64,000 nucleotides of DNA from Membranipora membranacea (lineage: Eukaryota > Bryozoa > Gymnolaemata > Cheilostomatida > Membraniporidae). Shown one piece after another: positions 13,101 through 25,356 of the stretch. The notes under the pieces are model-generated. The model was not told the DNA's origin and searched no databases. It saw nothing but the letters and a program-made list of their open reading frames with translations. The number at the start of each line of letters is the position of its first letter. The first letter of the stretch is position 1. The stretch spans positions 19,142,062 through 19,206,061 of the forward strand of contig OU612074.1 of NCBI GenBank assembly GCA_914767715.1, written 5' to 3'. The position numbers and the translations under genes are program-made.

Positions 13101-16100
13101 GGGATTGAACATGGACCTCACAGATCCAAAGCCCGTACCCTTAACCATCAGACCACTCCTTACTCCCAGTGTGTCAGTGTGAATCCCACCAGCATCCTTC
13201 GTCTGTCTTGAGATTAAATTCTGAAATCCTTTTGTGAGCCCAGCACCACGTTATAGATATGTATATCAATAGCTAAGTTCTAGTACCTGACTACATCATA
13301 AAAAACCTGCCATTTTTTTTTAGTCGAATATTGAGTCCAATCAGTATCTATTCTGTTTTATCTCTAAAAGAAACAAAGGATTAAGCAGTGTAAATGTGAA
13401 AATCAAATGACAGAGCCTTTTCAGTTGCAAACATAGTATTGATTGGCTATGACATAATTACCACAATAAAACAGCTTCAACATCAACCTGTTCATCCTGT
13501 TCAACAGGATCCTCATTGACGTCAGATCAGGTGTTGTACGTTAAAATTCAACTCATTGAAAAGATCAACATTGAATATGCATGTAGATACAATGTAGAAA
13601 GTATCGCTATGTTCTCACCTGTTTTCAGTCTCAAGGCTGGCAATCAAAAGATCAATGAGTTTAGATTTCCCACAATTCAATTCAAAGTGTTCACATGACT
13701 TCCTTGTTGCCAGATTAGTAACCTAATAAATCATGCTTGATAGTAGAAATGTGATGGAAAACTTGATCATTTGTTTCGATTGATTTCAGTCTAGAAAATT
13801 TTGTTTAGAAAAGTTTTATTTTGTTGCCGTAGGATATTGTTGGCAATTTAATTCAGAGGGCAACGTTTCCTCCACACAACCAGGATTATCAGGAAGTTTA
13901 TCCATAGCAATCTGGGCGCACACGGATAATTACGCTTATGGACCAAATGCTCACTCTGAAGGTTTCTCTGTAAGTAGCCTTATATGCAGGAAGTGGATAA
14001 ATGGAGGTTGAGAAAAAATGGTTGAGAGGCACTTCTGATGTGGACCCCAAAGATTCTTGACGCAGCAAGTTATTTAGACATGGGATTAAGATTGTACTAC
14101 AGCAAAACAAGTAATGAGTGGTAAATAGCTCTCTTTTTGTGTTGCAGCTCACTTTTCACAATTGGGATGAAGAGCCACTTGTGAATGATCTCAGTATCGG
14201 CATTGCTCCTGGAACTCAGAGTGCCATAGCTGTCAGCAGGACAGAGGTGAGGATTGGGGTACACTTTGTGGCCTCTGTTTGACTGGTTCACCGTGTAACA
14301 GAATGAATATTCTCGTACTTCAATAATGAACCAATAAATCCTGAAACATTATAATTTAAAGTTAACGTGATATATCGCTTTTTAAAACTTTTTGATATTG
14401 TATTGGTGATCATGTCTAATAGTTATTTTCATAGTTGAAACCTCCCGCAGTGACATCTGGAAGTTTATTTTGGGGCAAGAAGTGCCCTTTTTAAACTGAG
14501 CCCTCTGTGCCTTGTTTTTGAGATATTTGATTAGTTTATGCTTATACCATATAGAGGAGGCTTGACACTGTCTGGAGGAGTGACATTTTAGTGAAACTTT
14601 ATGATTTTAGGCCTCCTGTCTTCGAGAGTTGAAATTGAATTTTACAATAGTAATAGGGCCATCTCTGACCCCTCATTACATGCGACCCCAATAATGCAGA
14701 AACTAAAATTTCCAATTTATTATACCATTTTGGTCTTGTACTGTCACTTCCATCAATAATCTTACCAGCTCACAGATCCTGGTTGTCACAACTTTAACAG
14801 ATAATAACCCAAATTTTAACTTATTTAGGTCAAATTTTTCCAGCCAAAATTCAGAAATTCAGAAAGATGTCAGTCAAAGTTGTTGTCAGCATGATGAACA
14901 GCAGGAGATTGTCTAGGTTTTGATCAAAGCGATTGTTGATTATGGCTTTACATCGCGAAATATTTGGATTTTTGTGGCTAAACCAGCTTTATTTGGTCCA
15001 AAACATGCACTCCTCTCCAGCCAAAAAACTGAAAATAGGTTAAAGAACATGTTATATATACACACTAGCTTCCATTAAACTGGAGAGTATTTCCGAGGTT
15101 TTGTCAGTGGCGTTTGATGATAAATTCAATAGTTCAGAAGTTATGAGCATAAACATTCTCTTTCGATGCTAAACAATCACCCAAAAAGGTGATCCATTGT
15201 TGTACACAATGTGCTTTGCATGTAATACTGCATAGATTTTCATCACGCTTTTGCATAAAGTCATTTACTGCATCATTTTGACCTTTGCTGCTTATATGTT
15301 TTCAATGTATTTTAGTTAATGTATAATTAATCAAGTTAGAAACATGCGGTGTAACAAATTGCGATATTAAACATAAGCCAGACTACTGGCAACGCGTCAG
15401 TGAAGGAATTTTTGAGATGGGACAAGTAGCTCCTGAGAAACTAAAAAGGCGATATATCACGTTAATTGATCGATCATCTATTTTCATCATCATTGATTGA
15501 TTGATCATTATTAGTTATCATTTATTAATTATCATTATTAATCATTGATTATCATTGATTGATTATCTAATTTACACAGATAAAGAGATTTCCTCCACCC
15601 GCTGACGACGGTAAGTCTGACTGTTTCGACACCGCATCCCTGCCCAACCCTCTGGAATACTATGGACACTACTCTTACTCAGGATGTTATATAGAGTGCA
15701 GAACTCGCTATGTGCTCGGGAAATGTGGATGTAGAGACCACCTCCAACCTGGTCAGTATAAGTTCTTTTTATTTGGTGATGATGGGTATTCGTCAAACTC
15801 AAAACTCAACTCTCTCTATGGTTTATGTGATTGTTGGGTTTGTTAGATTGATGACTTGAACACTTAAGCGCAAACAAGATGGATGGTAGTGGCTTTCAAT
15901 CATCAACAAAGGTATAATACTAAGGTGTAATACCTCTGTGAGGATAGGTGGTGGCTTTGTTGATGATTGAAAGCCACTACATTTCATCAACCATGGTGAT
16001 CTTGGATTAGTATATGTTGCAAGATTAAGTTGGTACGACTTCTATGACTTGACTACTACCACATGAAGCATGAGTCCTTGAAAGGTCAATGTTGAACAAT

Positions 16101-18463
16101 GAACACTCCCCTAACCGATCTCCCTTTGAACTCGCAGTGTGTGAACAAAACATTCATTACTGGTTTGTAAATCGTTTTGAATGATATTGTAGCGCTGTAT
16201 GATTCTCGGATATGCCTTATACCTGAAATGTTGTACTGCTCTGCTCACGCTCTCAGTAAGTTATAGGACACATAGATTTTTTACTAAATCAATGCTGACA
16301 ACTCAATGATATTCCTCAAAAATGCTTCCATACGCAATTTTTGTAGAAGGCTCTTATGAAAGTGCCATTAGCAATTTGAACACAGGAGTAGGACAGCAAT
16401 CAGGTGACCTTCGCTTTGGAGAGAATATCAAAATTCTCCAAGACTAATCCTCATCAGTTGGAAAGATGGTTTAGGCTCAAAACCAAAGCAGCAACGACCA
16501 AATGAGTCCCCTCCTCTGTGATTATTTATAACCTATCGAGCAGACTTTTACTTGGTATTGTTGATACTAAAATGTAAACAACTGTATCGTTAAGTAGATC
16601 ATTAGCCTTATGAATTACCATTTGAGCTGCTGATTTTGATCAAGAACTGCTTTGTGTTTGCTTGTTTAGGTTCCTTTCCCCATGATGCTGATGGCCTTAT
16701 GACATGTGACTGTCCTGAGACATGTGAGACTGCTGAATATGAAATGGCTGTCTCTGATTTCAAATTTCCAAGCTACACTTTCGTCAAACAAGCAGGCCTC
16801 ACTGGTAAGTAAAAGTTAGGCCTATCAAGTTTGTAGAACAAATCCCCTGCAAAAGGGTAGGAAGTAATCCAACAGCAGAGTGTTGAGATTTGTGTTGAGT
16901 ACAGCTTTTCTGCTTGTCAAACACGATAAAATGCTAGTTTTAGAATGATACAATTGATATCAGCAGCAGCAACAAAAGCAGATTCATAATTAAGTTGAAA
17001 GTAGAGGGAAGACTATCACAGCTGGGGAGATAAATTCTCACCGCGCTTTGTTTGTATCACCATGTTATCGTTAACATTGAAATCGAGCAATCTGACTTAT
17101 TCTGACATCAGTAGATAAAACTTTAAGCCATTGATCAGCAGTTATTGTTCTCAGTCAAACACTCTTTTTTTTAACTTTATTAAAAAAAACATGTGACTGA
17201 GAACAACAATTGCTGGTTAATTGTTTTGTTACATTTCAGTTTTACATTTCTGTTTTACACCACATTGTTCCAACAGGGGTTTAGTCATAAAATAAACAAA
17301 TTAGACATGACAATACTTCAGTTGGATGAGTAGATTTCTAACAGTTACTTGTATCGAGATGAAAAATGTTTTTCATATTATTGGTAGATGCTCATGTCCA
17401 CTGGCTGGCTACTGACTTTGCAATCATAGAGATTTTCTACAGCAAACTTGAATATGCCAAGTTAGAAGAGATTAAGTCTTACGGAGCATTTGCACTGGTT
17501 GGTAAGTTGATTTGAATAATTGAGAAAACTATCCCGCAGTATATCTTCCAAGGTGTACTATATTGGCAGTTAAAAATCCAAGAAGTCAGTATGATAAGGT
17601 AGGAGATGAGTCGGTGAAGTGTTACAGTTCATCATTTTTTCACAAGTCTGGATGAGGTTTGGAATGACACTCTGAAATAAGATTACCGACATAATTTAAT
17701 GTTGAGGGTCTGCCTACAGCTGCAAGTCTTAGATGGTGGTAGGCTATTTCATGTAAAGAATTCATTTTAAGCCTATCAATCAAAGTATTTCAAACTTTTG
17801 CAGCAAAACTTACGGGGTCAGTTTTCATTTGAAACAGACATCAACAGGCATGCAATACTTTAACAATGAAAGAATTAAAAAACCCTACAGGTAAACATTG
17901 TGTATGACTCTAGTAGGATGAAATTGTGTTGTATGGAGTCGAATTTAGTGTACAAGCAAAGAAAACTGCCATCTCCGTCTCGATGAATATCTCTGTAAAA
18001 GCTGAATGAATGAATCCAAAGTCCAGCGCCGAATGTCAAATATTGGACTCATTGTTGCTTCTTTACTTTACTAATAAATCCTGAACAACTGACATAATTT
18101 TTTAATGTCAGTGTATAGGAATGTGGCATCTGTTATTTTTTTCCTTTCTCATTGTTCGCTACCTTGTCTCTTAGTCATTGTTTTTAAAAACATTTTGTAA
18201 AACATGATCTTATTTGCTTCCCTGCACTGATCAGTTCAATAAAGTTAATAATATTATTATCCTTTCTTACAGCGAATGTAGGTGGTACATTGGGTCTCTG
18301 TATAGGCATGAGCATACTAACAGGCTGTGAGCTGGTAGAGTTCCTCGTCCTCCAGATCTTCAGAATATCATACAGGAAGTTCTCTGGCAGATCTCGTGTT
18401 CAGAGAATAACAAGGAGACCTGCTGATGCCGACTCAACAGTGAGAGTTATCGACCTGGACTAA
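10133..18463 (+). CDS. DEG/ENaC/ASIC-family cation channel subunit
   Basis: This gene encodes a two-transmembrane, amiloride-sensitive-type sodium channel subunit of 464 aa. Exons with matching phases: 10,133-10,248; 11,029-11,158; 12,007-12,140; 12,641-12,807; 13,833-13,969; 14,148-14,246; 15,580-15,751; 16,670-16,804; 17,388-17,501; 18,273-18,463 (TAA). All junctions are GT-AG. Family marks are: the cytoplasmic gating His-Gly (residues 24-25, SMHGVKYV); TM1 at about 40-60 (VVWQLLIFGVIIYFGF); the post-TM1 motif PTITICN (84-90); a Cys-rich ectodomain with GCYIECRTRYVLGKCGC in exon 7 and CDCPETC in exon 8; and TM2 from about 402 with GLCIGMSILT. Family members form trimers in the plasma membrane gated by protons, peptides or force; the stimulus here cannot be told. 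The selectivity triplet is Gly-Met-Ser (413-415), where ASICs have Gly-Ala-Ser. A poly(A) signal lies at 18,722. The start ATG is chosen because it precedes the HG motif in frame. Length is slightly short for the family. Confidence 0.92.
12884..13172 (-). repeat. tRNA-derived SINE, family C, in intron 4 of the channel gene
   Basis: Read on the minus strand, a tRNA-like head at about 13,172-13,090 carries an A-box-like GTGGTCTGATGGTTAAGGG and a B-box-like CATGTTCAATCCCC. A body of about 200 bp follows, and the element ends in a short (GAT)n tail, seen as CATCATCATCATC at 12,885-12,897. The order head, body, short-repeat tail is typical of SINEs. It lies antisense in the intron and should not affect the coding exons. 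Confidence 0.6.
14362..15465. mobile_element. piggyBac-like MITE with TTAA target duplication, intron 6
   Basis: The segment begins TTAACGTGATATATCGC and ends with its exact reverse complement GCGATATATCACGTTAA. TTAA at both extremes is the target duplication characteristic of piggyBac transposons, leaving a 13-bp terminal inverted repeat. The 1.1-kb interior has no long open frame, so the copy is non-autonomous. It lies within an intron of the channel gene. Confidence 0.65.
15886..15980. repeat. 26-bp perfect inverted repeat, intron 7 of the channel gene
   Basis: Arms at 15,886-15,911 and 15,955-15,980 are perfectly complementary across a 43-base loop that itself contains a weaker inverted repeat. 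It could be a small foldback element or an RNA hairpin in the pre-mRNA. Confidence 0.8.
17150..17222. repeat. Imperfect hairpin with T-run and A-run, intron 8 of the channel gene
   Basis: TTGTTCTCAGTCA on the left pairs with TGACTGAGAACAA on the right, and an inner T-run pairs with an A-run. The stem is about 25 bp with small bulges. Confidence 0.55.
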
Positions 18464-20335
18464 TACTTGTCTTCTTGAGATTATTTAAGTCTGATTTATT
18501 TTGTTGTGATGATTTTTAAATTTTTTGATCGATTTATTATCTATCACAAATATTAAATGTTGCGAAAAAAGGATGCTATACTTTGTCATAAAAAAGAGCT
18601 TGCTATTGGTGTATGGAACCTTTGCTTTTTCAAAATATTCTCCTTGAGCGTGATGTACATTTTGATAGAACATGATCGATGTTGTTCTTATTGCTGATCA
18701 ATCAGTACTAATATTTACTTGAATAAAGGTACCATAAATGACAATCACGAGAATAACGATATCAAAATGTTACGTTGTTGTTTGCTCTATTTTTTGTTGT
18801 GCAACTCAACTTCAACCTTTGAAATTGAATGATTTGAATTTGTTGTGATGCATGTCATTATCTGTTGCTGGCGAACTGCTACTGCTACTCAGTATATGCG
18901 AAGCTTTTCTTTTTAAATACTTGTGCAATCTTTCTCTATATCTAACATATTTTGTTCGCATTTCTTATACTGGTTCAATATCAATTAATTGCGAGCATGA
19001 GATCATATCATGCTGCACAATTAAGTTTTTTTTTTGTGTTGTCATTACTTATGTCATTAAAATCAGTTGACATCTTGTCATATATCAATGTATATTAATG
19101 TATTTGAATTGCATTGAATAGCACCACCAATTGTTCAAAAATCTCCAACAAAAACTCCAACTCCTTGGCACAAGCGGCCAAAATCAGTATGTGTGCAGTA
19201 CATTTTTGCATTGTTAGTGTTTATGTCCGTGTCAAAGTACTCACAAAGCAACACATTTCCAACATTGCCGACAGTTGGTGTATCGGATACTTCCGTTTTA
19301 TCCCGTGAATGACGCAGGTGTAAGAGTGCAAAGAATTTTATTTACTCCAATAATCTGGTAATCCTGTAACATGGATTGACTCGTTATAAGACATGTTTGA
19401 ACGGTATAAGCGTTTGCAACAAGATTGACATTATGCAAAGACGAGATCATAATGGTATTGTATGGAAAAGTTATGGTATTACATAAACACAAAATTAACT
19501 TTGAACATTACAATTGATACAAGACTCACACATTATGGGGGAATAGAAAATCCGATAGTGAGCAATAGTGAGCAATTATGAATGGTGACTAGTCGGGATT
19601 ACATCTAGCTAAAATAAGAATGCCAAAATTACAATAGTATGTCTGAAGAATGCAACTGAAATGAATATCTGATACCACAGAAAACAAAGTCCACATGTAA
19701 TGTAATGAGATGAAATGTAATGCATGTATCAGTAAGTTATCAAACTGTAGGAATATAAAAGTAAGAACCACTTACAATATTGATTAGAGCTCTTGGCTAA
19801 AAGATGTATCCTTTCCAATGTCTGGGTGACTAGTGACATTAAATGGTTGAAAAGGTGAAAGCTTTAAATTGGTGAAAAAGCTTTCACCATTGTATTGAAA
19901 GCGATGACTCAAAGTTAGAAAGAAAGCTTCTTAGATAAAGCAGTAAAAACATCATTAACGCAGTTTTTGAACAATGGTGGGCTTTGCCAATGCTATAACA
20001 CCGATTACCAGACCCCTAACGCCAAGCGCAACTCCCACGGTTACAGTTGGTACTTTGCTCTCACAGAGTGAGGTTGTGTTCTATGGCCCTCAATAATAAA
20101 AGAAATCTACCACTTATACAATGCAGCCACAGCTGATATAATCACACAATTATTACAGCCTTTATTTTTTTGTGCTTCCCTTTTTTATGCGAGATTAGTT
20201 TTTGAGATAGAATGCAATCAAATGCTGGCGATTGCAGCAGATCAACACTGAAGATTCTTGAATTTTACAAGCGATCAGCTTTAGCATTTTTAAACATGAA
20301 GACCGATCAAAGTTGAGAAATTCATTCTAGCAATC
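18464..20335. other. Channel gene 3' UTR, then intergenic
   Basis: The first 260 bases are the likely 3' UTR, ending near an AATAAA at 18,722-18,727. Beyond it I see no gene. A 12-bp perfect inverted repeat (GGTGAAAGCTTT) occupies 19,854-19,888. Confidence 0.5.
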
Positions 20336-20339
20336 ATAC

Positions 20340-20497
20340 ATGAAACGCCATAAATGAATGTTCACCCGAGGGTGCTGGGGGCTGGAACAATCAACAATGA
20401 AAGCTCCCCCAGTGGGACTCGAACCCACAACTCCTGCGGCACTAATCGCCTGGCAGTGAATAGCAAGCGCGCTAACCGATTGCGCCATCTCGCCATC
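20340..20497 (-). repeat. tRNA-derived SINE, family B
   Basis: On the minus strand the head starts GGCGAGATGGCGCAATCGGT and carries a clear pol III A box. A B box, GGTTCGAGTCCCACT, follows about 50 bases later. The anticodon arm region is too irregular for a functional tRNA. A diverged second copy lies at 30,850-30,960. Confidence 0.65.
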
Positions 20498-20499
20498 CC

Positions 20500-22200
20500 C
20501 AAAAAAGAATGGGTCGATGGCGCTAATTAGATAGCCCGCTATTCACTACTCGGAGTTGTGTTCTCTCATCCCACAGCACATTCCAATCCACCATTGCCAC
20601 CCTATGAAACACAGCTTACGTGTTAGGGTTATTGGCCTTACATGGCCCATTGCTGATTATAGTTAAGCAAATGGTCATCTCATCTAGATCTGATGGTTGT
20701 GTAACTTTTGGTGTGCTCCTATGAAGAACAAGGAAGTCAGTCTATCCTCATTTGGAATCAACACAATATATAGCCTGACAATGGAAATGAGACACCAGAG
20801 GAAAGAAAAAATATGTAAAACTTGTCAAGGTCCTTGTTGCCAACCTACTCTAGCCTGCTGTTCTCAAGAGAAATAATTCCTCTAATTACAGTGTATATAA
20901 GCAAAACTGACTGCTCTGTTATATAGTTTAGACAATCCTAGCTCATATTGAAATTAAGTTGTGTTTGGTACTTGGGAGAAAATCGCAACCAAGGTTATTT
21001 CCCTTAGTTTGATGTGTATGGGTGTGAAACAGGTTGATAAAAGGTTCAGAAATTGGTGGATGAACATCTTTTAAAAATTGTGGTGGATTCTAGCACATAT
21101 AGGACAATATATCAGTAGTAAAAACCAAATCCTGGTCACATATATTAGGATGGAATACCTTTCAATGTAAGGGTTGCTGTCTAAGCCCAAAGTACTCTTG
21201 ACATGTTATGATGCTGATGCTAAGGTGAAGCTTTAATAGCACACACAGACTGGTGTTAAAACAAAATCTGGATGCAAATTCTGCAAAATGTTTTGAAGAC
21301 CATAGGCTGGTTTGAACATACAGAAACGAACGATTTTAGGCCATCTCACATTTCATACTGATGATATTTTTCAATAATCGACAAATGCTGTATAAAATAT
21401 ACAAACAACAATACCACCTTTAAAAATATAACTGGCTTTGTAGTTATGAAAATGCTCAGAAAATCCTGACAATGATGCAATCTTGTTCTTGTTAGGCAAT
21501 TTTATTTCAAGTTCTCAAAGAAGGGTGCCAAGAAAACCCTTGCTCTACCTCTGCCATGCCCACTGCCTTTTGCAAAACTGCGGTAAATTAGTTCAAACCT
21601 CCTGCTGATATGGGTGCAAACTATTAGACTGTCACATAGCAGGCCTAGGTATGTTTATATGATAAAATTTCATTTCTTGGATACTACCATTACTATAGTC
21701 TTAAATTGATTTTATTGAATGAATTCTTTAAAGCTGACTGAAGCATTTCTGTCTGGACCAAATAGCTGCTCACCGATTTCGACACGGGTCATAAGAGACA
21801 GAAAAGTCTGTGAAATCATCTGTGGACACCACTGAATAATAATAACCTAACTCTCACAGCTACCCAGAGACCAGAAGCATTTCTTTAAAGTCAGTCTTTT
21901 TGGATGAGAAATAAAGTATGGCAAGGTTATTGCATTTGCATATACGTAATATCTAAGCGGGGATAACTTTAATAGACTTCTAAATGAGGGAAGAGGACTC
22001 ACAAGGGTGAATAATAACAATGTTCAGGCTCAGTTTGTGCTTGTAAATGATGATTGTAAAAATGATCTGAAAATTGAACTGGATCAGAAGTGGGAATTGT
22101 GGCTCATCCAAGATCCAAAATAGGCTTGGCATACCCTGATCCATTCCACTCCTAACTCCAGACCCCTCAGCCAATGTGATGACATGGTTTTGATGAGACC
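20500..22200. other. Intergenic, no gene recognised
   Basis: No coding exon or clear repeat is visible. I looked specifically for remains of the coding exons of the nucleotidyltransferase/TPR gene, which the duplication to the right might predict here, and saw none. Confidence 0.4.
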
Positions 22201-22339
22201 ACATAGGAGACAACTCCCTTTGCAAAACTAAGTTTAGCAAATCATTCACAAGCCACAACATACAACTAGATGGGCACTGATGCTTCATACTTTGGCCATT
22301 CGCAATGTGATCTGAATTATTAATTTTGAATTTTCCAAA

Positions 22340-22945
22340 CAGACTTAGATCTCTCGCTGGGCTAGAGACAACAACATGCTGATAAACGCCTCCAAGACTA
22401 AAATCCTGCACCTAAGTTTATCAGACCCTAAGTACATCCCCACTTTCACCATGGACGGGCATACTCTCGAAGTATCCTCAAATGCCAAGTTACTGGGCAT
22501 CACAGTTGATCAGAGGATAACTTTCTCTGATCACATTGATGACATATGTGACCGCCTAGCTGGTCGTCTACATGGCATCAGAGAATTAAAAAGACTAGGG
22601 CTGAATGCACAAGGTCTTAGACTGTACTACACAGCCAACATTCGGTCCGTGCTGACTTATACATGCCCAATGTGGAGTTCAATTATTACCGAGCAGCCTC
22701 TGGAGAAGGGGATACAGGTAAGGTAAGGTAAGGTGAAGGTCATGAACAGTCATATGCACCATGGAGATGCCGTATGTCATTATCAGCTGCCAAACATCAC
22801 AGATTGTAAGATTGTGTAGCTTATCTATCACGTAACACCATGTCCAATATTTACAATGATAAGGCGCACCCACTCAACAAGCTAATAATAAGGAAGGGTG
22901 GCCACCCAGATGCCCCGCTGGAGGACAGAGAAGCTACGAAATACT
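22340..22945 (+). mobile_element. Non-LTR retrotransposon fragment (reverse transcriptase 3' end), broken
   Basis: A frame from about 22,352 reads WARDNNMLINASKTKIL and continues with KLLGITVDQRITFSDHID and RELKRLGL, ending near MWSSII at 22,690. This is the C-terminal palm/thumb part of a CR1/jockey-type reverse transcriptase. A stop occurs at 22,724 next to a short GGTAA repeat. A later frame near 22,850-22,920 gives SNIYNDKAHPLNKLI, which resembles the usual C-terminus of such polymerases, so the element is frameshifted as well as 5'-truncated. It interrupts the duplicated segment and postdates the duplication. Confidence 0.75.
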
Positions 22946-23166
22946 TTTTTTTATAAATACATAATTTTTAGTAACCTTTCTTATCATTTTATAGTTTACT
23001 CCAGTGTATTTTATTGACTAACTCCTTTTTCCTGGTGGAATTCGCGCCGGAACATCGCACTGCTGATTTTAGGAGGAACAAAAATACAAACAAAGTAGTT
23101 TGTAGCAGCAGCTCCATATATTCTCATCAAAGATAAAACAATCAAATAGACCTCACGTTTACTCAC

Positions 23167-23235
23167 CTGCTTCAGCTCCCGATCTGCGTGTCTCAGATAG
23201 AAAGTCTCTCATGATTCTGTCATTTACTTTTGAAG
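23167..23235 (-). pseudogene. Duplicate of NT/TPR start-codon exon, lacking the ATG
   Basis: On the minus strand this 69-base block is flanked by ATTACCAG at its 5' side and GTGAGT at its 3' side. It aligns with the exon 37,275-37,350. Where that exon ends GAAGCATGG before the donor, this copy ends GAAGCAG, so the start codon is gone. No downstream coding exons of a second gene copy were found, so it is most likely a relic. Confidence 0.55.
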
Positions 23236-24011
23236 CTGGTAATACATACAAGGTTTATAGGGCCTATACTAAATCGCCAAAACCACCTTGAAATAACAAA
23301 GAGAGGGGCAAAAATATTGTTAATTGCGTGATTGTGTGTAACGTGACATTATGATGCATGTTACACAATGTATCTCATTGACCCCCTTAAACAATACACC
23401 AGTGGTCTGCTAATGACGGCCATTAGGCCTGCAAGGTTGCGATGACACCTTATACAAATACTGACATCATTCACAGGAACCAACAAACCCTTATCCTTGA
23501 TTTTTGTGAATTTCAGTGAATAAATTTCTGTATAGTACTTTGATGTATTCAATAGACTCATGAACTGGCTCCGAACTAAACATATCTGTCCTGCCTTAAA
23601 TTCCAGGCCACTCAGGTTGTTCTTAGTGGAGCAGTATCACAACATAGGTTGTTTTGTGAAATATCAATGAGGCGATATTGATGTTGAACTAAGGAGTAGC
23701 AAGGCCCTAACAACATATACTTATTATAATGCCTGGTATAACTATATTGATGTCTGGGGTTTAATTCAAATATCATATGCAAGTTCCTGGCATTTTTTTG
23801 GGAGCAAATCAGCTGGAAAATAGTTAGTTTTTTTGCGTGCTTTAGTTAAGGTTTGCACCATAGGGCTTGACCAGGGATTTTTTTTATATGCATTCAAAGT
23901 ACCAACGATCAATAATATGAGTGTGGTAAAATAGGCAGTGATGCCTCTCTTTTTAATCTTGATAGATGTTAAATAATTAGCATTTGACGGATTTATGATA
24001 TAATTGCCAAC

Positions 24012-24068
24012 CTGATTCAACATGATTTCCTCAGCTACCATAAGACTATGCTGTGCATCTCTTGTCAC
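24012..24068 (-). pseudogene. Duplicate of upstream 5' UTR exon of the NT/TPR gene
   Basis: A 57-base block preceded by TTTTAG and followed by GTTGGC on the minus strand aligns with 38,206-38,259. Both copies keep splice-site flanks and differ by small indels. That pattern fits a non-coding exon rather than a conserved protein segment. Confidence 0.45.
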
Positions 24069-24965
24069 CTAAAATCAAAACAAATAATATTTAAATTAAT
24101 GAATTCAATTGGTCAGATCATTTAGATGAAAATGTTGCATTGCATAAAAAAACTGCTCCCTATGTATGGAATAGAATGGCAACCTGTTATTGAGCACATA
24201 TAAGCTTAAACATGTACATCTAAGAATCAGTTTGAGCATTGCCAGGTTGCTGTCAAAGCAAAAGTACTGAGAACATGTGAATGTTAATGTTAATGTGAAT
24301 GTAAATGCAATGCCTAGCAACATCGGAATAAAATCTTTTTGACTATTAGCTGTTGTAAATAGTAGTTTTCATGTTTTGAGTTTTCATGTGTTGTTTAATT
24401 TCTAGAGTTGTCTACTCATTCCTTTGCTAATTGTATCCCATGATGCATTGCACTTTTTTTGTTCTCTTTGTTCCCTCTGTTGGCTAAGTTGCATGTGACA
24501 AAATAAAGTCATAACACTATAATATTAAAAGCACTTTAAACAACATTGGCATCAAAAGAATTATTTATGAAATGTCGCTCCATATGAACACAATGACGCA
24601 GGAATTTAAACCATTAAGGAGTTAGAAATACAACCAGAACTGAACCTGCTTATGAATATAAAACTCACTAAACCCATGGGATCATTATTATACATCAAAT
24701 ACATTGAATTAAAATATTGCCATTAAACCGGTCACACATAGTAAATCGAAAGAAAAAGAAAAGAAAAAACCTTTGCCTAGCAAAGTTAACTTACCAAAAA
24801 CTTCACAAAATTAACATAGTAAAAGGACAGGCTGACCCTGTCATGCCTAAAATTAAACTCCAAAATGAAAAATCATTCTTCCATCTAGTCCCGCTTTTGA
24901 AGTTTATTAATGAAGCATGCCAAGTTTATATTTCAGCCTTTCACAGCTTGAGCTTTGAGAGCTTT

Positions 24966-25200
24966 GGATTTACATGTTGAATAAAGCGACAAATTTTCCG
25001 TTCTCATCACCAGATAACTATGATCAACTTTGGGTGTTATACAACCCCCCCCCCTTCTCATAGCCCGCAGTCCAGTGTCCACCAGTCAGAAACCAGTCAA
25101 TGACGGGGTGACCTATCAACATATCAAAATCTTCATCAAAGGAAGACCAATACAAAAGGCTATGGTAGGCTACTTGTTTTAAGCAAATGTCTAGGGTAGC
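24966..25200 (+). promoter_or_regulatory. D8C upstream block P2, copy 1
   Basis: This block is related to 39,385-39,600, 41,250-41,465 and 44,725-44,950. Shared words include GCGACAAATTT / GCGACCAATTT, CTCATCACCAGATAACT, CATAGCC and AGGCTATGGTA. In the intact unit it lies about 0.8-1 kb upstream of the D8C coding exon, so it probably holds promoter or 5' UTR sequence. A poly-C run has expanded inside this copy and its twin. Confidence 0.5.
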
Positions 25201-25260
25201 CATTCAGGCTAGTAGTGCTGCCCGGGAAAATGTAAATGTAGCGGACTCACCATACTTTGT

Positions 25261-25356
25261 CAGGTAATCAGATGTTCAGATAAGCCTCACGATTATGTAT
25301 ATAGGTGAGCGAGTGACTACAATGGTTGTTACATGGGATTCTGTGACTTGGAATAG
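25261..25356 (+). pseudogene. D8C-domain C-terminal relic, unit I
   Basis: Thirty-two codons match the end of the intact D8C gene. QVIRCSDKPHDYVYR, then a TGA, then ASDYNGCYMGFCDLE and a TAG correspond to QVIRCSDKSHDYVYRLASNY and onward in the 42.2-kb gene. The Leu codon TTA has become TGA. The mucin part and the N-terminal half of the domain are absent and the upstream block P2 is fused almost directly to it. An identical stop occurs in the copy at 39,672. Confidence 0.8.

Noticed and set aside
20402-20497. Possible functional tRNA gene
   Set aside because: A and B boxes are good, but the anticodon arm and acceptor ends do not pair properly and a diverged copy exists at 30.85 kb, which fits a SINE.
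21980-22411. 143-codon minus-strand frame near 22.2 kb
   Set aside because: Part of it aligns with 37,080-37,180, but the frame is broken by a stop in that copy and there are no splice sites in common, so it looks like non-coding duplicated DNA.
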